From Sycon ciliatum (Eukaryota > Porifera > Calcarea > Leucosolenida > Sycettidae): a stretch of DNA of 64,000 nt. Position 1 is the stretch's first letter, and every line of letters begins with the position of its first letter. The notes under the pieces were generated by a model, which saw only the letters and a list, made by a program, of their open reading frames with translations, was not told the origin of the DNA and searched no databases. Location of the stretch: contig NC_088644.1 in the NCBI RefSeq assembly GCF_964019385.1, forward strand, positions 23,340,366 through 23,404,365. Reading direction: 5' to 3'. This document shows positions 51,786 through 63,938 of this stretch, one piece after another. A program made the position numbers and the translations under genes.

Positions 51786-52510
51786 ACTTCCCAAATCGGC
51801 CGGCCCAAAAATTCGCCGAAAAAAGTGGTTTCGAAGAAATCACCAATCTTTTCGCCGAATACGCCATTTTTCTGCTGATTTCGCCGAAAATCGATGTTTT
51901 GGTGCCTCACCAGAATGCAAATACAATTTCTGTAGCCATTATCTGCGAAAGGTGTGTGGGAGAATTAGACTGTTATTATTACATACCGAAGGTTTATACA
52001 ATGAATAAGAACAAATGCAAAGGAGCCATCAAAACTACGCTCCTTTCCGCACAAAACAGCAAGAAACAACTAAGGAACAAAAGAGATCGCGTGCCTTGCG
52101 CACGCAGGCACGACAGGCTAAATCAGGTACAGCAGAAGAGAATACGTCATGATGTACAAGAATGCATAAGTACGACGTAAGAAGAGCCGCATGAAGTAGT
52201 ACACTGTACACATCAAGGGGCATTTCCGGAAACGGTCAACAGGAAAAGAAATCAATGGCTGTCAAGAAATCGCCGATAATTGCGCCGAATTTACAAATTT
52301 CGCGCTGAATTCGCCGAAAATGGATGTTTTAGTGCCTCTACAGCATGCAAGTAAATGTACATCTATCCTGTGAGAGGTAACTTCATATGTACCGCTTTGA
52401 GCCGAATTCTGACTTTGGGGCTCATAATATAGCCGAATTTGGACATTCTCTTTGCCGATCGAAAAGCCGATTAGCTGAAAAAATCGGGCCGATTTGGGAA
52501 ATGCGTAGGC
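51786..52510. repeat. CGCCGAA-rich dispersed repeat
   Basis: Two related blocks (51786-51910 and 52205-52510) with AAATTCGCCGAAAA and GATCGAAAAGCCGATTAGCT motifs. They match the repeat in both arms of the palindromic element (27815-28100, 39572-39857) at lower identity. Confidence 0.65.
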
Positions 52511-53156
52511 GGGGGATAGACATATTTGGGCCATTGCAAGCCAGATAGTTTCTTCAAGGCTAAGTCGCATAGCTAATTTTCATGAAGACCTCATTTTCGT
52601 ATCGATTTTAAAACTTGACTGCTCGTTCCACAAGAGCATGAAAACTATCCTGCGACAACTAACAATTCTTCTCGAAACTGGCCTCGAGGTTGAGCGCGAA
52701 AGTAAATGGTTGCTGGCAGCTTTGCACTAGTATACCAGCTCTATACATGTATGTAATTACAGTGAGTCATGTACAGTCATGATCATGCAGTCTAGACTGG
52801 AACTTGCTTGCTTGCTCTGCTCAACCCCTACAAGAGCTCCATGTATGATTTTTGCAAATACATCCTCCTATTAGGCCATGTAAAATATATTGATTGTTTA
52901 TCGTCAGATTTTCCTGAGAAGCCGGGGCGGACGGGAGGTTTTTAATTTTATTTTTTATTATGCATGTATGGCTGTAGGGTAGGTGTTCGCAACCCCAGAC
53001 ATGCCTTTTCTTCGCTTTTCTTATTTATATATTTTAATGACTGCGAAAAGTTTCGTTTCGATATCGGCCAAAGTTTCTCGTCGGCCAATATTTGTTGATT
53101 TACAGTATAAGGAGATAAAAAGAAAAGAAGGAGCAAACCCAAAGTAGGTGATATTA

Positions 53157-53566
53157 GAGAGGTTCCGGGGTACGATTTTCCGTGCCAAAATCCGTGTGGG
53201 CGCTACGGATTTTTTCCAGGCGTGCTCCATACGATTTTTCGGCACGGAGAATCCGTGTGGACTGGCTTTCATACGAACCATGTTTCGTATGGAGATTTTG
53301 CGTCATCGGGTGCAGAAAGATTTTTCGCGTACAAATTTGGTACGAGAAACATCGAATTTCCGCGGGAAGTTTTGTTTTCGGTACAAATTTTCAAAATAAA
53401 AGGGCATAGCGCGGGAATGTGACGTGTTTGCGAGCGTAACCTAGGCAATTACGGCAAACACATAAGTTCAGTACTCCGGAACATTTCACTGCTCGAAAAC
53501 GACGTATAAAAAATCCGTAGCGCCTCTACGGATTTTGGCACGAAAAATCGTACTCCGCAACCTCCC
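53157..53566. mobile_element. MITE-like element, 410 bp
   Basis: Inverted ends of about 45 bp (GAGGTTCCGGGGTACGATTT / inverse of GAGGTTGCGGAGTACGATTT) flanked by TATTA, or TATTAGAG if an 8-bp duplication is counted. Confidence 0.75.
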
Positions 53567-53799
53567 TATTAGAGAAATGACAATCCGCAATAAATTCTGC
53601 AAATACTTTTGCCTAACTCATAATATTCAAACTGATTGAAACGTTTTTGCAATACAATGATGTGGCCAACGGAAAAAAAACATTTCCATCAGTTCTTATA
53701 ACATGTACGATGAGCTAGGCAAAAAAGCATAAAAGCATAGCGTAGGGCCCTGATCTGAGCTCCCAAGCTCTCTCGTTTGATGGCTTGCTTTTGCATCAG

Positions 53800-54075
53800 A
53801 TGTTCTTTGATTCAATTGGATACGACAACTGCACTGGCCTGACCAATCCCGCCGACTACTACCTCAAATGCGTTGACACTTGTCTTGTGGAAAATGAGGA
53901 GACTCGCAAAGCCACCGGAGAGCAGAAAAAGACCGTCGCTGATTTGTGGGAGGAAGAGCGGAAACAAATGTCAAATGCACCTGAATCATTCCCAGAAGAG
54001 AAGTTTCGGCCGGTTGTACGACCAACCATGATCATGCAATTCCTCTACATGCTCAGGCGTTTCATGCTGATAGCG
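53800..54075 (+). CDS. ABCG gene B, linker exon after the nucleotide-binding domain
   Basis: 276 nt, 92 residues, phase 0; acceptor TTTTGCATCAG, donor GTAAGC. Begins MFFDSIGYDNCTGLTNPADYY, matching the ABCG motif (F-x-S-x-G-y ... NPADY) that links the ATPase to the membrane domain. A charged region follows, then RPTMIMQFLYMLRRF at the first elbow helix. It continues into the exon at 62539 across an 8.5-kb intron. No gene A counterpart was found. Confidence 0.85.
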
Positions 54076-54479
54076 GTAAGCGCGCAGTTTTGGGTGAATG
54101 TTTGAATTTTCTTACAAAATTTGGGACTTTCCAGTACTCGTATTCTTTGAATTTTGCATTCAAATTTTCAGAGAAAAATCGCAGGATGTGGACAGGCCTA
54201 GACAGCACCCATAGTGGAGTTGCACACTCTAGTCTAGCCTGGTCTAGAGGGTAGTGTACTCTTAACGCTGGTCCATGAGGCCTCATAACCATGATCGAAA
54301 CCATCACGGGATGGGTGACTGTGACTTTAAATTTGACAATATGGATGATGGTTCTTTATGTCCTAGGATGAGTCAACTATCAGCAGTACCTTGTCGACAA
54401 ATTTCATCCCGGGATAAAATCCAGCTACCATATCATGTCTGTTCAATTGCTAATTTTCTTAGTCTCCCGACAACTAGCT

Positions 54480-57400
54480 ATTTTGATCATCACGGTCTAA
54501 TGAATGACCGTCATTGATAGCATTGCTAAATCGACTCAAAGCATCAAAACAAGAGTGCTCTAGCTGCGATAAACGCAGTGAGCTTTGCACCAGGACAGAT
54601 GACTTTGACACTAGCCAGAAAAGGTTGCTCAACCAAGCCCAGGTAAAGGAGCATAATACTCATTCTCAGCTTCAAATTATTTGCCCATGCGGCACCCCGC
54701 ATACTGAGCCACAGCCAAGCACAATGACTACATACATGCGGTGTGTGCAGGCCTGCTGGACAAGACTTCTTGCCATAATCAGATACAATCAGATAATAGT
54801 ACAAGCTCAGCAGTAATCGCACTCATTAAACCTAGAACTAAAACAGCCGCGAAGAAAAAAAAGAAATAAAAAAATAACAATCAGCAGCACGTAACCCGGT
54901 GTCAGGCTAGAGTACTAGTAACTGAATTCCACAGTCGGAAGAAGAAACTACAGTTGTGTACGGAAAAGGCTGGTCTTATCTGCGTTGAGCAGCATGCGGC
55001 TGATAGAGGATGGCTCGAATCGAGGTAAACAGAGTATAATAATGTGGGTGGGTGGTGTTGCCCCGTAGGCGACTTTGGCGACAAGCAACACCCGTCGTAT
55101 GCAACATACTTTGTATTCACTGCTACACTTTCTGTAGTCTGGGCTTCATGTATGACTATCACTGCCATTGATGTATTGACTTTCAGTTGGCTCCAGTTAC
55201 AACTGCCGGTACACATGGTACATGAACTGTCTGACCCCTTTCATGCATTCATATGCAGCTGTCACCTAACACCGGCACCGCTTTTGTCATCTACTACTGT
55301 AGTATGTATCATTTGCCGCTACGCCAGGATCGGGATTGTAGGCTGTGATCCGTAGGCGTAGATCGGTGTTTTGTTTTCCTTGGTGTTAGTTTTAGGTTCC
55401 TGCTTCCGTGGTGCAGGTTATCGTACTTGTTTTAGTTGAGTTAGCTTTTGGCATGAGAATGAAAGAGTAATAATACGGTCTTCGTATAGTACAGTAACGA
55501 CGTTACGTTGGTGGAATGGTGAATCAAGACGAGAGGTAGAAACAGGTGGGGTGGGGTGTCTGCACACTTGGCAAGAAGAAAAACAATGAACGGCAAATCT
55601 GTGCAGACACACTTTTTCGCAGCAACCAAAGCCCTCATACCCATTCAGCACATGCAAATAATTTTGCAGAGAACGAAATTTCTCGTTTCTTTCCCTTCGC
55701 TCAGCCAACGAGAAATAAGCTTTTCTCAGCTTCAAATTATTTGCCCATGCATCAACCCGCATACTGAGCCACAACCAAGCACAATAACTACATGTACATA
55801 CATGCGGTGTGTGCAGGCCTGCTGGACAAGCTGCACAAAGCATAGCAAAGATGGGCACTGCTTGACACGGCAGTAGTGGCAGGATATTTTAGTCCTGCAA
55901 AACTAACTTCAACCAGCTGACAGCGCACTTCAGTGATGCCCGACTGATATCACTGCAGTGTAGATTCCCGGCCATTACGCCATCCTCACCACTGCCCCCA
56001 GCGGTAGCCACAACCCAACACCTGGTGTCTCCTACTTCGGCTCCAGGAGCCTATACATGCAGCAGCCTCTGACCGACACTCGGTGCCTGATACCTCAAAC
56101 CAGGATCCAGGCTCCCAAACCAGCCGCAGCAGCCACTCGACACCTGGTGTCTAATACCTCAGATCGGGGATCCCGAACCAACATAGCACCCGGTACTACC
56201 TACAGGACATAACCACTCACAAACGTACACACAACATGCACCCACAAACAAAGCTCCGCAGTAAATGCTCCTAATATGAACTCTCGTCTGGCTCATTCTT
56301 TTAAAATCAATTTTTCAATTTGATCGACATACGCGCCGTACAATAGAAATAACAATAATACTCCTCTTTGCCAAAGCCGTTCCGACAGTATATCACGTGT
56401 AGGATCTCAAACAGCAATTGACACATGATAATACACTACATCAAGGCATTTGAGCAGCCTTACGAAACAGACTCGGCTCAGTGAATCAATGCTGCATGGT
56501 TTGATGGCCTATTTGCCTAGTGGTATTCATACGTTGTTGCGGGAAGCTCCTGACGTAGTGACCTGCCTGCCCACATCGATGGCCAATGTCTGCTCTAGGA
56601 TTGTAGGACAGCCGGGTACACGTGTACCTGGCGCAACCATTTCAACCGGGTCGAAGCCGGGCACACATGTACCTGGCGCTGTCTCACTAGCCGAGTCACA
56701 TGCTTTTAAACCTGGTTGGTTGGTTTATCTTAATTCGGGCAATAAACAGGAACTAGGCCCAATGATATTAAGGCGAATGGATAAGCCGCATTTAGAAAAG
56801 AGAGGACAAGAATTAGAAAATTACGAAAGAAGAAGCATCTGACACATACAAGCCATGTAGTCAGTCCTTTCAAAGTTCGAAAGTGTAAAGGACCAACCGG
56901 GTCACAGGTGACCCGGTACTATATTTTCAACCGGGTCTAAGCGCCGCCCAACCGGGTGGATTACCCGGCTCACCCGACGCTGGAGCAGACACTGATCGAT
57001 GGCAAACCCCAGCGCGTAGATTACCCTGCATAGGTTGTATGGGCATGGGTGACTGCCTAAGCGGCAAACCGGCTCCCTGTGTTATGGGGATATCCATGCT
57101 TTGCATGCTTGCCCCCTGCACGGCTCCGGCTGCTTTCTTTTTTGCTCCCTCGGCCTGGATAGCCGCTTGGAGACGTTTCTGCTTTTTTCAGTCCCCAACC
57201 ACAGCCATAATTTGGCTCCCGTCTTGATAAGCTGTTGCCACCTGGTGGCCATGATTCTCTGCTATCAGCAGCCATTCCTGCCTCTTCTTCAATAGCCTCT
57301 CATCTTTCTTTGCAACTTTCCTTCTCCTTGTCTTCGATTTTGATTTCTGGGCTTGGAGCAGATCCAGCAGGTCTGTATTCAGCACGAACTGCTTCGCGTA

Positions 57401-58300
57401 GCTCTTTGTCTCCCAGCCTGAGACACCGGGTTTTCTTCTGCACTTCGGGGATCTAGAACTGCTAGAATCCGTGGAGGAGGAGGACGATGACCGTGACGAA
57501 GACAATGACGATTTAGAGTCTGAAGAATCTCTTCTCTTCCTCTTCAGTGATCTGCCTCTTTCCGTCAGCTTTGCTTACGCTGCGCTCTAGCATCCTTAAC
57601 TTCATCCCCAGCAGGTCCCTCTCTGCTTTGAGCTGGGAACGTGGCATCCGGGATGAAGGCGCTTCTTCATTCTGCCTCTCCGGGGCAGTTTCGTATTCGG
57701 ACGATGACGTATTTATCTTGTCCGAATCGGGAAAATCGAAGGCGGACACATCACGAGCACCTCCTTTCCCCCCTCGACCTCTAGCTTTTCCTCTGCCTCT
57801 ACCAGAAGGACCAGCGCTTGCACCACGACAACTCGTGACGATGTTTTGAGAGGAAAAAACTCAGACAACGAAAACTAAGTATCTGCACACTTGGCAAGAA
57901 GAGAAACAACGAACTGAGCAAATCTGTGCAGACACACTTTTTCCTAGCAACCAAAGCCCTCATACCCATTCAGCGCATGCAAATTATTTTGCAGAGAAAA
58001 ATTTCTCTTTTCTTTCGCTTCACTCAGCCAACGAGAAATAAGCATATCTCCGGACAGCTAGCCGTTTCGATCTTGTTAGATCTCGTCAGCGGAGCTCAGA
58101 GTTACTGGCCGAACCCATCGCAATGAAGTCTAATGAAGTCTAATGAATGCGGACAAACATTGTTTAAACCGACTCAAAGCATCCAAGTCAGAGTGCTCTA
58201 ACTGCTATCAACACAGCACACTTTGCACGATTGCTTATAATACAAGTCAGAGTGCTCTAACTGCTATCAACACAGCACACTTTGCACGATTGCTTATAAT
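54480..58300. repeat. Shuffled dispersed repeat family
   Basis: CTGCACACTTGGCAAGAAGA...CAACGAGAAATAAGC occurs at about 55558-55723 and 57890-58045. CAGCTTCAAATTATTTGCCC...GCTGGACAAG occurs at about 54668-54767 and 55729-55830. A CGACTCAAAGCATC-type block occurs near 54533 and 58170, the latter followed by a 58-bp tandem duplication (58188-58303). These look like fragments of one element rearranged several times. Confidence 0.75.
57060..57870 (-). pseudogene. Possible gag-like relic of a retroelement
   Basis: Two minus-strand frames (57513-57749 and 57188-57505) of differing phase give charged, low-complexity protein: a GRGRGKARGRGGKG-type start, SRMPRSQLKAERDLL with coiled-coil character, a Ser-rich run, then WETKSYAKQFVLNTDLLDLLQAQ and a Lys/Arg-rich part. 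This resembles gag-type proteins of DIRS/Ngaro-like or other retroelements by style only. The repeats around it (55.5 and 57.9 kb) may be its termini. No RT is seen. Confidence 0.3.
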
Positions 58301-59302
58301 AAATCCATGTGTAGCCAAATTGGAGTTCGGAATGAGGCTTCCTGCAGCTCCATTGTAATGCAATTGGGTAGATGGCAGCACTAGACAACACTCCTCAGGC
58401 ACGCTGCAATTTCACACGGTCAATGAGAAGTTGTGGCTCAGCATTTCGATGCGTCTGGTGACCATCTTCAGATCCGATGAAGTAAGCCAGGCAGACTGTA
58501 TAAAAATAACAAATTGGATAGGTGGGTGTGGGGAAACTGCTGCTAAAAACACAACGCATTTTGCGCACGGATTGAAGAATTGCTTTGTAAGCATTTTCAT
58601 CCCGGGATCAAATTCACATCAAAACTTTCATTTTCACCAAAGAAATTATATGTACAGTAAACCAGGCTTGGGAGATTTTTCGCTGGTAGTACAGACGAGA
58701 ATTTTTGGTCTGTGAAGCTGACCAAAGCTTGTTGGGATCTGCTCAAATCATTCGTTACTTACATCGTATCTGCTGGGTCCAAAGTATGAACAAGTAATAG
58801 TGCAACAGGCCTGGAGGAGAAATGCTATAATGATGACTTACCGGTAATTAAGACTACGTTTTGGCGATACTAAAGACAGACAATATTTGCATGCACACGA
58901 AGAAGATTGAAAAGGTTGAACAAGGCTAACACTAAGCCTTTTCTGTGCGAGTTTCGTACGAATTATTGAATTTCAAAATTTCTTTCGCAATCGTGTCTAC
59001 TGTCTCTCTTTTCCACCATGCCTCTGTACTTATCCTTCTGATCAACAAGACGCTAACTTTGTTCGTCTGGGGTGTGCTATACTGTCGACTGGCCCAGGAC
59101 AGAAGTTGACTCCATTCTCACATTCCATGTCCTGTGTGTACTTGCAAAATATAATAAAATATGGCTACACAAATGATGCACATGTACATCCGCACAAACA
59201 ATAAGAGGACAGAGAAAGTGTTTTACATCTGAGTTTCACGCACTATTGTGGTGGCAGACTACCCAAAAATTCGCTGAAAATCGAATTTGTAAATTCATAT
59301 TA

Positions 59303-59640
59303 AGGACGTTTAGCAACGCGAAAGTTCGAAAGAAAATTCGAGTCTGGGAATGAGTACAGAAACAAAGGTCGAAACTTCGAAAACTTGGACGCGAAGTTGC
59401 AGTGATTTGCGAAAGTAACTTTCTCTTTTCTCGGTACGCATTTCACTACAGGGAGTAGTAATTTTACAGCCCCCTGCTTGAGACTGAGCTGCATATACGG
59501 TACGGTACTATAAGATTCAAATAGCTTCGAGAAAAAGTCGTTTCGCATTGCTAAACCTCACAAGTTTTCTTTTTCGAAATAGATTTTCGCGAAATATCGC
59601 CACCACCAAAAGTTCGAATTTTCGCATTGCTAAACGTCCC
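59303..59640. mobile_element. MITE-like element, about 338 bp
   Basis: Ends GGACGTTTAGCAACGCGAAA and the inverse TTTCGCATTGCTAAACGTCC variant, flanked by TATTA/TATTG-like sequence. CAGGGAGTAGTAATTTTACA inside belongs to the repeat-end family noted at 12004. Confidence 0.65.
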
Positions 59641-60639
59641 TATTGAGTGCTACGTCAGTTGACAGAGCATGAATAGCTGCAAATTCTCTGAAAATTGTGT
59701 CCCGATCTGACCAGCCGTTCAAGAGTTATGGCCGAAAATGTGCCCTTGCAAGGAAAGATTTTTTTGTTGCATGCTGTCATTTGTTGGCAGCACTGTATTT
59801 GAATGTGAGCAGACCTTGCGCAACTTGTCGTATCATAGAAACACGCGAAAGTGTGCAGAATTTTGCTCCAAGTCCAAAAAAGTCCAAAAAATCACGTTAA
59901 AAAACCAAGTATTGGGCTGCAGGACTTTTGCCAGCACCCTCGTGACGTTGCAGATATGTGGCTTGATTATTGTAGTTGACGTTGATTTAGTGACTTTGGC
60001 AAGTTTGAGTCGTGTCAAGAAGTCAGGTAGGATTCAGTACTAGGCAGTAGTGGAATGTGAGTGGTAGTCTTTGCCGGTTTCTGAGGGTATCCTGGATTTA
60101 GTGTGCAGCGCTTTGGAAATGGCTTGCTGTGGACGTCCCAACACTGGATGTTGTATCAAAGGTACGACCTCGTAGCACGTGCTAAACCTAAAAAAATCGA
60201 AAAAATGACTTGGGTCTGTGGGAGTCTGTGAGAGAATGCCCACTCGTTCTGTTGTGACAGATTCCAGGGCCACGTTGAGGGGCCCTACCCATGGCTGCTT
60301 CTGGACTTGTTTTAGGTTTGGGTCCCAATTTGTAAATGCATTTGTTTGGCTCCTGGGTGGCTCGCACACCGTGGCACTATGCCGGAAATTTGAGTTTTTC
60401 CGGCCTGGAAAGCCTATCAGTGAGGCGCAAGAACTTGTAAATCATGTCCTGAGGGCCAGCATAGTGGCAGGAGTGTGCGGTCAAAATTTCACTCAAATCC
60501 ATTGAGAAACACCAAAGTTACGGTCAATTGAATGTCATATGAAATTTATGGGTAGGCTGCCCCCTTAACGCGATCATCAGAAACCAGTAATGAGCAAATC
60601 TAGATTCGATGTTTCAAGCGTAGCCTCACGGTCTCAGGA

Positions 60640-61022
60640 TAACATTCGGGTACCCACCATGCCACCCAACAGCCACCATTTGTCGTCGTCACAAAATCAT
60701 TCCTGTCGCCAGCCGCTATAGACTAAAAATATTTTGCCTCGTCTATAAACATTTGCATGGCCGCCGCAGCCCTCTACTTGCTGAGCTTTTTGTACTTAGA
60801 TCAAATAGCAACCATACGGATGCCTTGACCAGGGGACAGTCCACCCTCGCTTTAGCCCTGCCTAATGCTTCGTCACGGTATGGTTACTACAAGCATACTT
60901 TGCCCTACCTGGCTGCTGACAGGTGGAATTCTCTTCCAGCAGCATGCCGCCAGCTGGCCAGGCAGCCTCATTTGCAATGTTCAACAGTATTCTACGCAGC
61001 CTCTTTTGCAATAATGGCATAG
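60640..61022 (+). pseudogene. C-terminal fragment of a CR1/jockey-like LINE protein
   Basis: The plus strand encodes IIPVASRYRLKIFCLVYKHLHG, SPLLAELF, then YYKHTLPYLAADRWNSLPAACR, the widespread C-terminal pattern of CR1/L2/jockey LINEs (LPV..R..YKI..L.YK.L.G..P.YL ... LWNSLP). It is a different family from the LINE at 15.7 kb. 5'-truncated; lies in the gene B intron. Confidence 0.65.
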
Positions 61023-61153
61023 TATGCAGCCCCCGTTTTTATTTACTCTATTTCGCGCACTTACGGTTTTCTTCATTCAGCTCTATTTCACGCACTTACC
61101 TAAGGTACCCTGTGAAAAGACGGGGATTGCCCTAGTAAAATAATAAATACTGC

Positions 61154-61460
61154 TACCGTAAAGTACCGCCAGAGCGCCCCGTCTCGCGAGAGCTCCCCAC
61201 CTTGATTTTACAGCCAGAGAAAGGAAAATCGTATGGCAGAGTGCAACGAAGTTTGTACGATGTAAGAATCTTAGTGTACTAAGGTCACACTTGGCAGGTT
61301 TTTGTGTGGAGCTTGTGTCCGCTTGAAGGTACTGATTGACTGCAAAACGTGCTATATGTGTACAAGGTTCATGTCGTATGACCTACAGACAGCAGACCAC
61401 CTCCACAATACGACCACGAAAGGATGAGATGGTGGGCCGCTCTGGCGGTACTTTACGGTA
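61154..61460. mobile_element. MITE-like element, about 307 bp
   Basis: TACCGTAAAGTACCGCCAGAGCG at the left and its inverse at the right; no clear target duplication. It is followed by a roughly 150-bp imperfect tandem repeat (about 61540-61830, GGCCAAA..CGCGAAATTTGTTG). Confidence 0.6.
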
Positions 61461-62538
61461 CTACTCTGTCCCTGCGGGAATTTGCGGAAAATATCCTAGA
61501 AAACTTGCGCAAGAAATTGCGGCAGAAAACAACAAAAAATGCGGCGAAAAGTGCGGAACTTGCCAGGAACTCGCGGAATTATTGGCAGAAAATTGCGGAT
61601 TTGGGCCAAATCACGAAATTTGTTGTATCCTTAGAATCGCTATTTGCGTACTGTGGAACCTACGAGCAGGATCATGCCTTTCATGGAAAGCACTGTATAC
61701 TGCGTGAAAAGTGCAGAAAAATGTCAAAAGAAGTGCAGAAAACAGCAAAAAACGCGGGAAATCGCGGGTTTGGGCCAAAATCGCGAAATTTGTTGCGTCC
61801 GTGGAATCGCGATTTCCTGGAGGGACAGACTACTAGATCAGCATTGGTTTATAAACCCACATACACACATGTAATAATACACATACACATAGACATAATA
61901 ACACCGAGGTACAAGTGCGAGAAAACCTAACAAGCGTGTTAGCATTGTTGCAATCTTGTCTCCCAGGAAACTATATATGCATGTACATGTAGAAATGATT
62001 CTCGCCCTAGCCCTGCGGACTGCAGACTCACGAGCGTGATGTCAGGTTCTCCCACATGCTCTTCCTCCATACAATTATATAAAATCATTGTGAAAAAGGT
62101 ACTCAAGAATGAACTCGGATGGAGAGCCAAGGATTAATTAATTATATAAAAAGTAAAAAGTGGTGTAAGTGGACATTATAGTGTAACTTGTAGTTTCTTG
62201 GTCCTTTTTACTTCTTATAAAAACAGGTACTCTTCAAAAGTATTAGAAAACGGCAAAGGAGCTGCAACTTTGTATGAAAGTGTGACAGGACGGGGCAAGA
62301 ACTGTTCCTGTGTGCCATATGTAACCCCTTTCATTAGTTTTAAGCTCATACATTCATGTATACCGGTATTAAAGAAGTTACCAGAGATCTAATACTAGTA
62401 CCTCCATCATGCTTTTCTGTGATTTAAGCCGGTATTCTCTGGCTCTTGTGGTGGTGGTGGGATTGGTGCTGCTTGCTTTGTTGTTGTCATGGTTGCCGGC
62501 TGTGTTGTTGTCTTTGTTGTTGTTATGTTCATGCACAG

Positions 62539-63291
62539 ATAAGAATGCGCACGGACTTCGCAACGGATCTTGCACTGGTAGTATTGTGTGGATGTATGCT
62601 TGGTATCCTCTTCATTGAGGCTAGCCTATCGAGATGGAACCAGGCCAATGCATTTTCTGGACTTGTAGTTGGTCTGACCGGAATGATCACAGCCCTACGA
62701 CCGCTTGGTACGGATGAAACCCGTCCCATCTTTTGGCGAGAGAGCTCCAGTGGGATCAACCGACTTGCCTACTTCTTATCTATCACTGTCGGACATTTTC
62801 CGGTCATGGTCTTGTATCCCGTCTTCTTCTTGGGCCCGTACTACTTTCTAACATCACCTCGAGCCTCTTACGGAGACATGTACATTGTGCTGATATTTAC
62901 ATACTGGGCTGTTCTGGGTGTAGGGTACTTGATCTCCATAATCCTCCATCCGGACAACAGCAAAATGGGGACTATCGTCGTTGCCATGTTTTGTACCGCC
63001 ATGTCGGGCGGAACGCCGACAACCATCTGCACATTTCAGACATATACTTTCATCGGGCCGTTAGCGTACACCATCGCTTACAGCAAGTGGTATTCCGAGG
63101 CCATGTTTGAACTCGAGGCAAACGCGTACCATCCAATCATGGCGTTTAACGTACAGTACATTGCTGGCTTCCAGGACTATAGCCTGACCAACTTTGCCTT
63201 CTGCTTGCTAATGTTGCTCGCTATCGGTGTGGTTAGCAGAGTTATCGCTTTTCTCTTCCTCATTTTCACTCATCGAGGAGAACAAAAGTAA
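62539..63291 (+). CDS. ABCG gene B, last exon: membrane domain
   Basis: Acceptor CATGCACAG, 250 codons and TAA at 63289-63291. It starts IRMRTDFATDLALVVL, completing the elbow before the first membrane helix. Six hydrophobic segments can be seen: LALVVLCGCMLGILFI, FSGLVVGLTGMITAL, a long FLSITVGHFPVMVLYPVFFL, YIVLIFTYWAVLGVGYLI, TIVVAMFCTAMSG and AFCLLMLLAIGVVSRVIAFLF. This is the ABC2-type half-transporter membrane domain. With the upstream exons it gives a normal C-terminal half, so gene B may be expressed if an N-terminal exon exists elsewhere. Confidence 0.9.
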   Translation: MRMRTDFATDLALVVLCGCMLGILFIEASLSRWNQANAFSGLVVGLTGMITALRPLGTDETRPIFWRESSSGINRLAYFLSITVGHFPVMVLYPVFFLGPYYFLTSPRASYGDMYIVLIFTYWAVLGVGYLISIILHPDNSKMGTIVVAMFCTAMSGGTPTTICTFQTYTFIGPLAYTIAYSKWYSEAMFELEANAYHPIMAFNVQYIAGFQDYSLTNFAFCLLMLLAIGVVSRVIAFLFLIFTHRGEQK

Positions 63292-63848
63292 GGTCATATG
63301 AAGTGCAGTAAGTTAGCTGAGACGGTGTGCCAGCACCCTTGCTACTTCTAACTCATTCCATTTACATGATGAACAGTGGGTCGTCGGATTCTGCTCAAGA
63401 TTTTTTTGCTTTTGATCAGACTCATTAGTATTAAATGCTTTCAGTCTGCTCGCAAAAGACCATGATTCTGCTCAATGCTCTGCTTCTCTTTATTGTATGA
63501 GATATCCTCAAATACAATCAAGTACATACTTGTAGGTCCGCATGCCATGCGATAGACACATTCTTTATTGCAGTTTTGGGAGGGTTGTCTACACCATAGC
63601 CAATCAGCATCCTCCGTGAGCGGGCAGGTATTTTCGTGTATTGCCCGCTGGATCAGATAACTGTGCACATGCCCATTAGTCGGTTGAATCCTGAGCGTTT
63701 CCCGAGCAGATAGCATTTTTGGTCTGATAGATCTAGCCGGTTGACACGCCGATCACCAAAATGACGCAACAAGCTCGGGAAGAATGGAGGGCTCCACTTG
63801 CGATGGGCATGTGTAGAATAATCTGATTCAACAGTCCATACATCTTCG

Positions 63849-63938
<90 letters not shown>

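Larger units (their letters stand above)
51511..53799 (+). other. Intron of ABCG gene B
   Basis: Holds the CGCCGAA-rich repeat at 51786-52510 and the MITE-like element at 53157-53566. No other gene seen. Confidence 0.7.
54076..62538 (+). other. Large intron of ABCG gene B with repeats
   Basis: About 8.5 kb holding shuffled repeats (54480-58300), a gag-like relic, MITE-like elements at 59303 and 61154, and a LINE tail at 60640. No host exon recognised. Confidence 0.7.
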
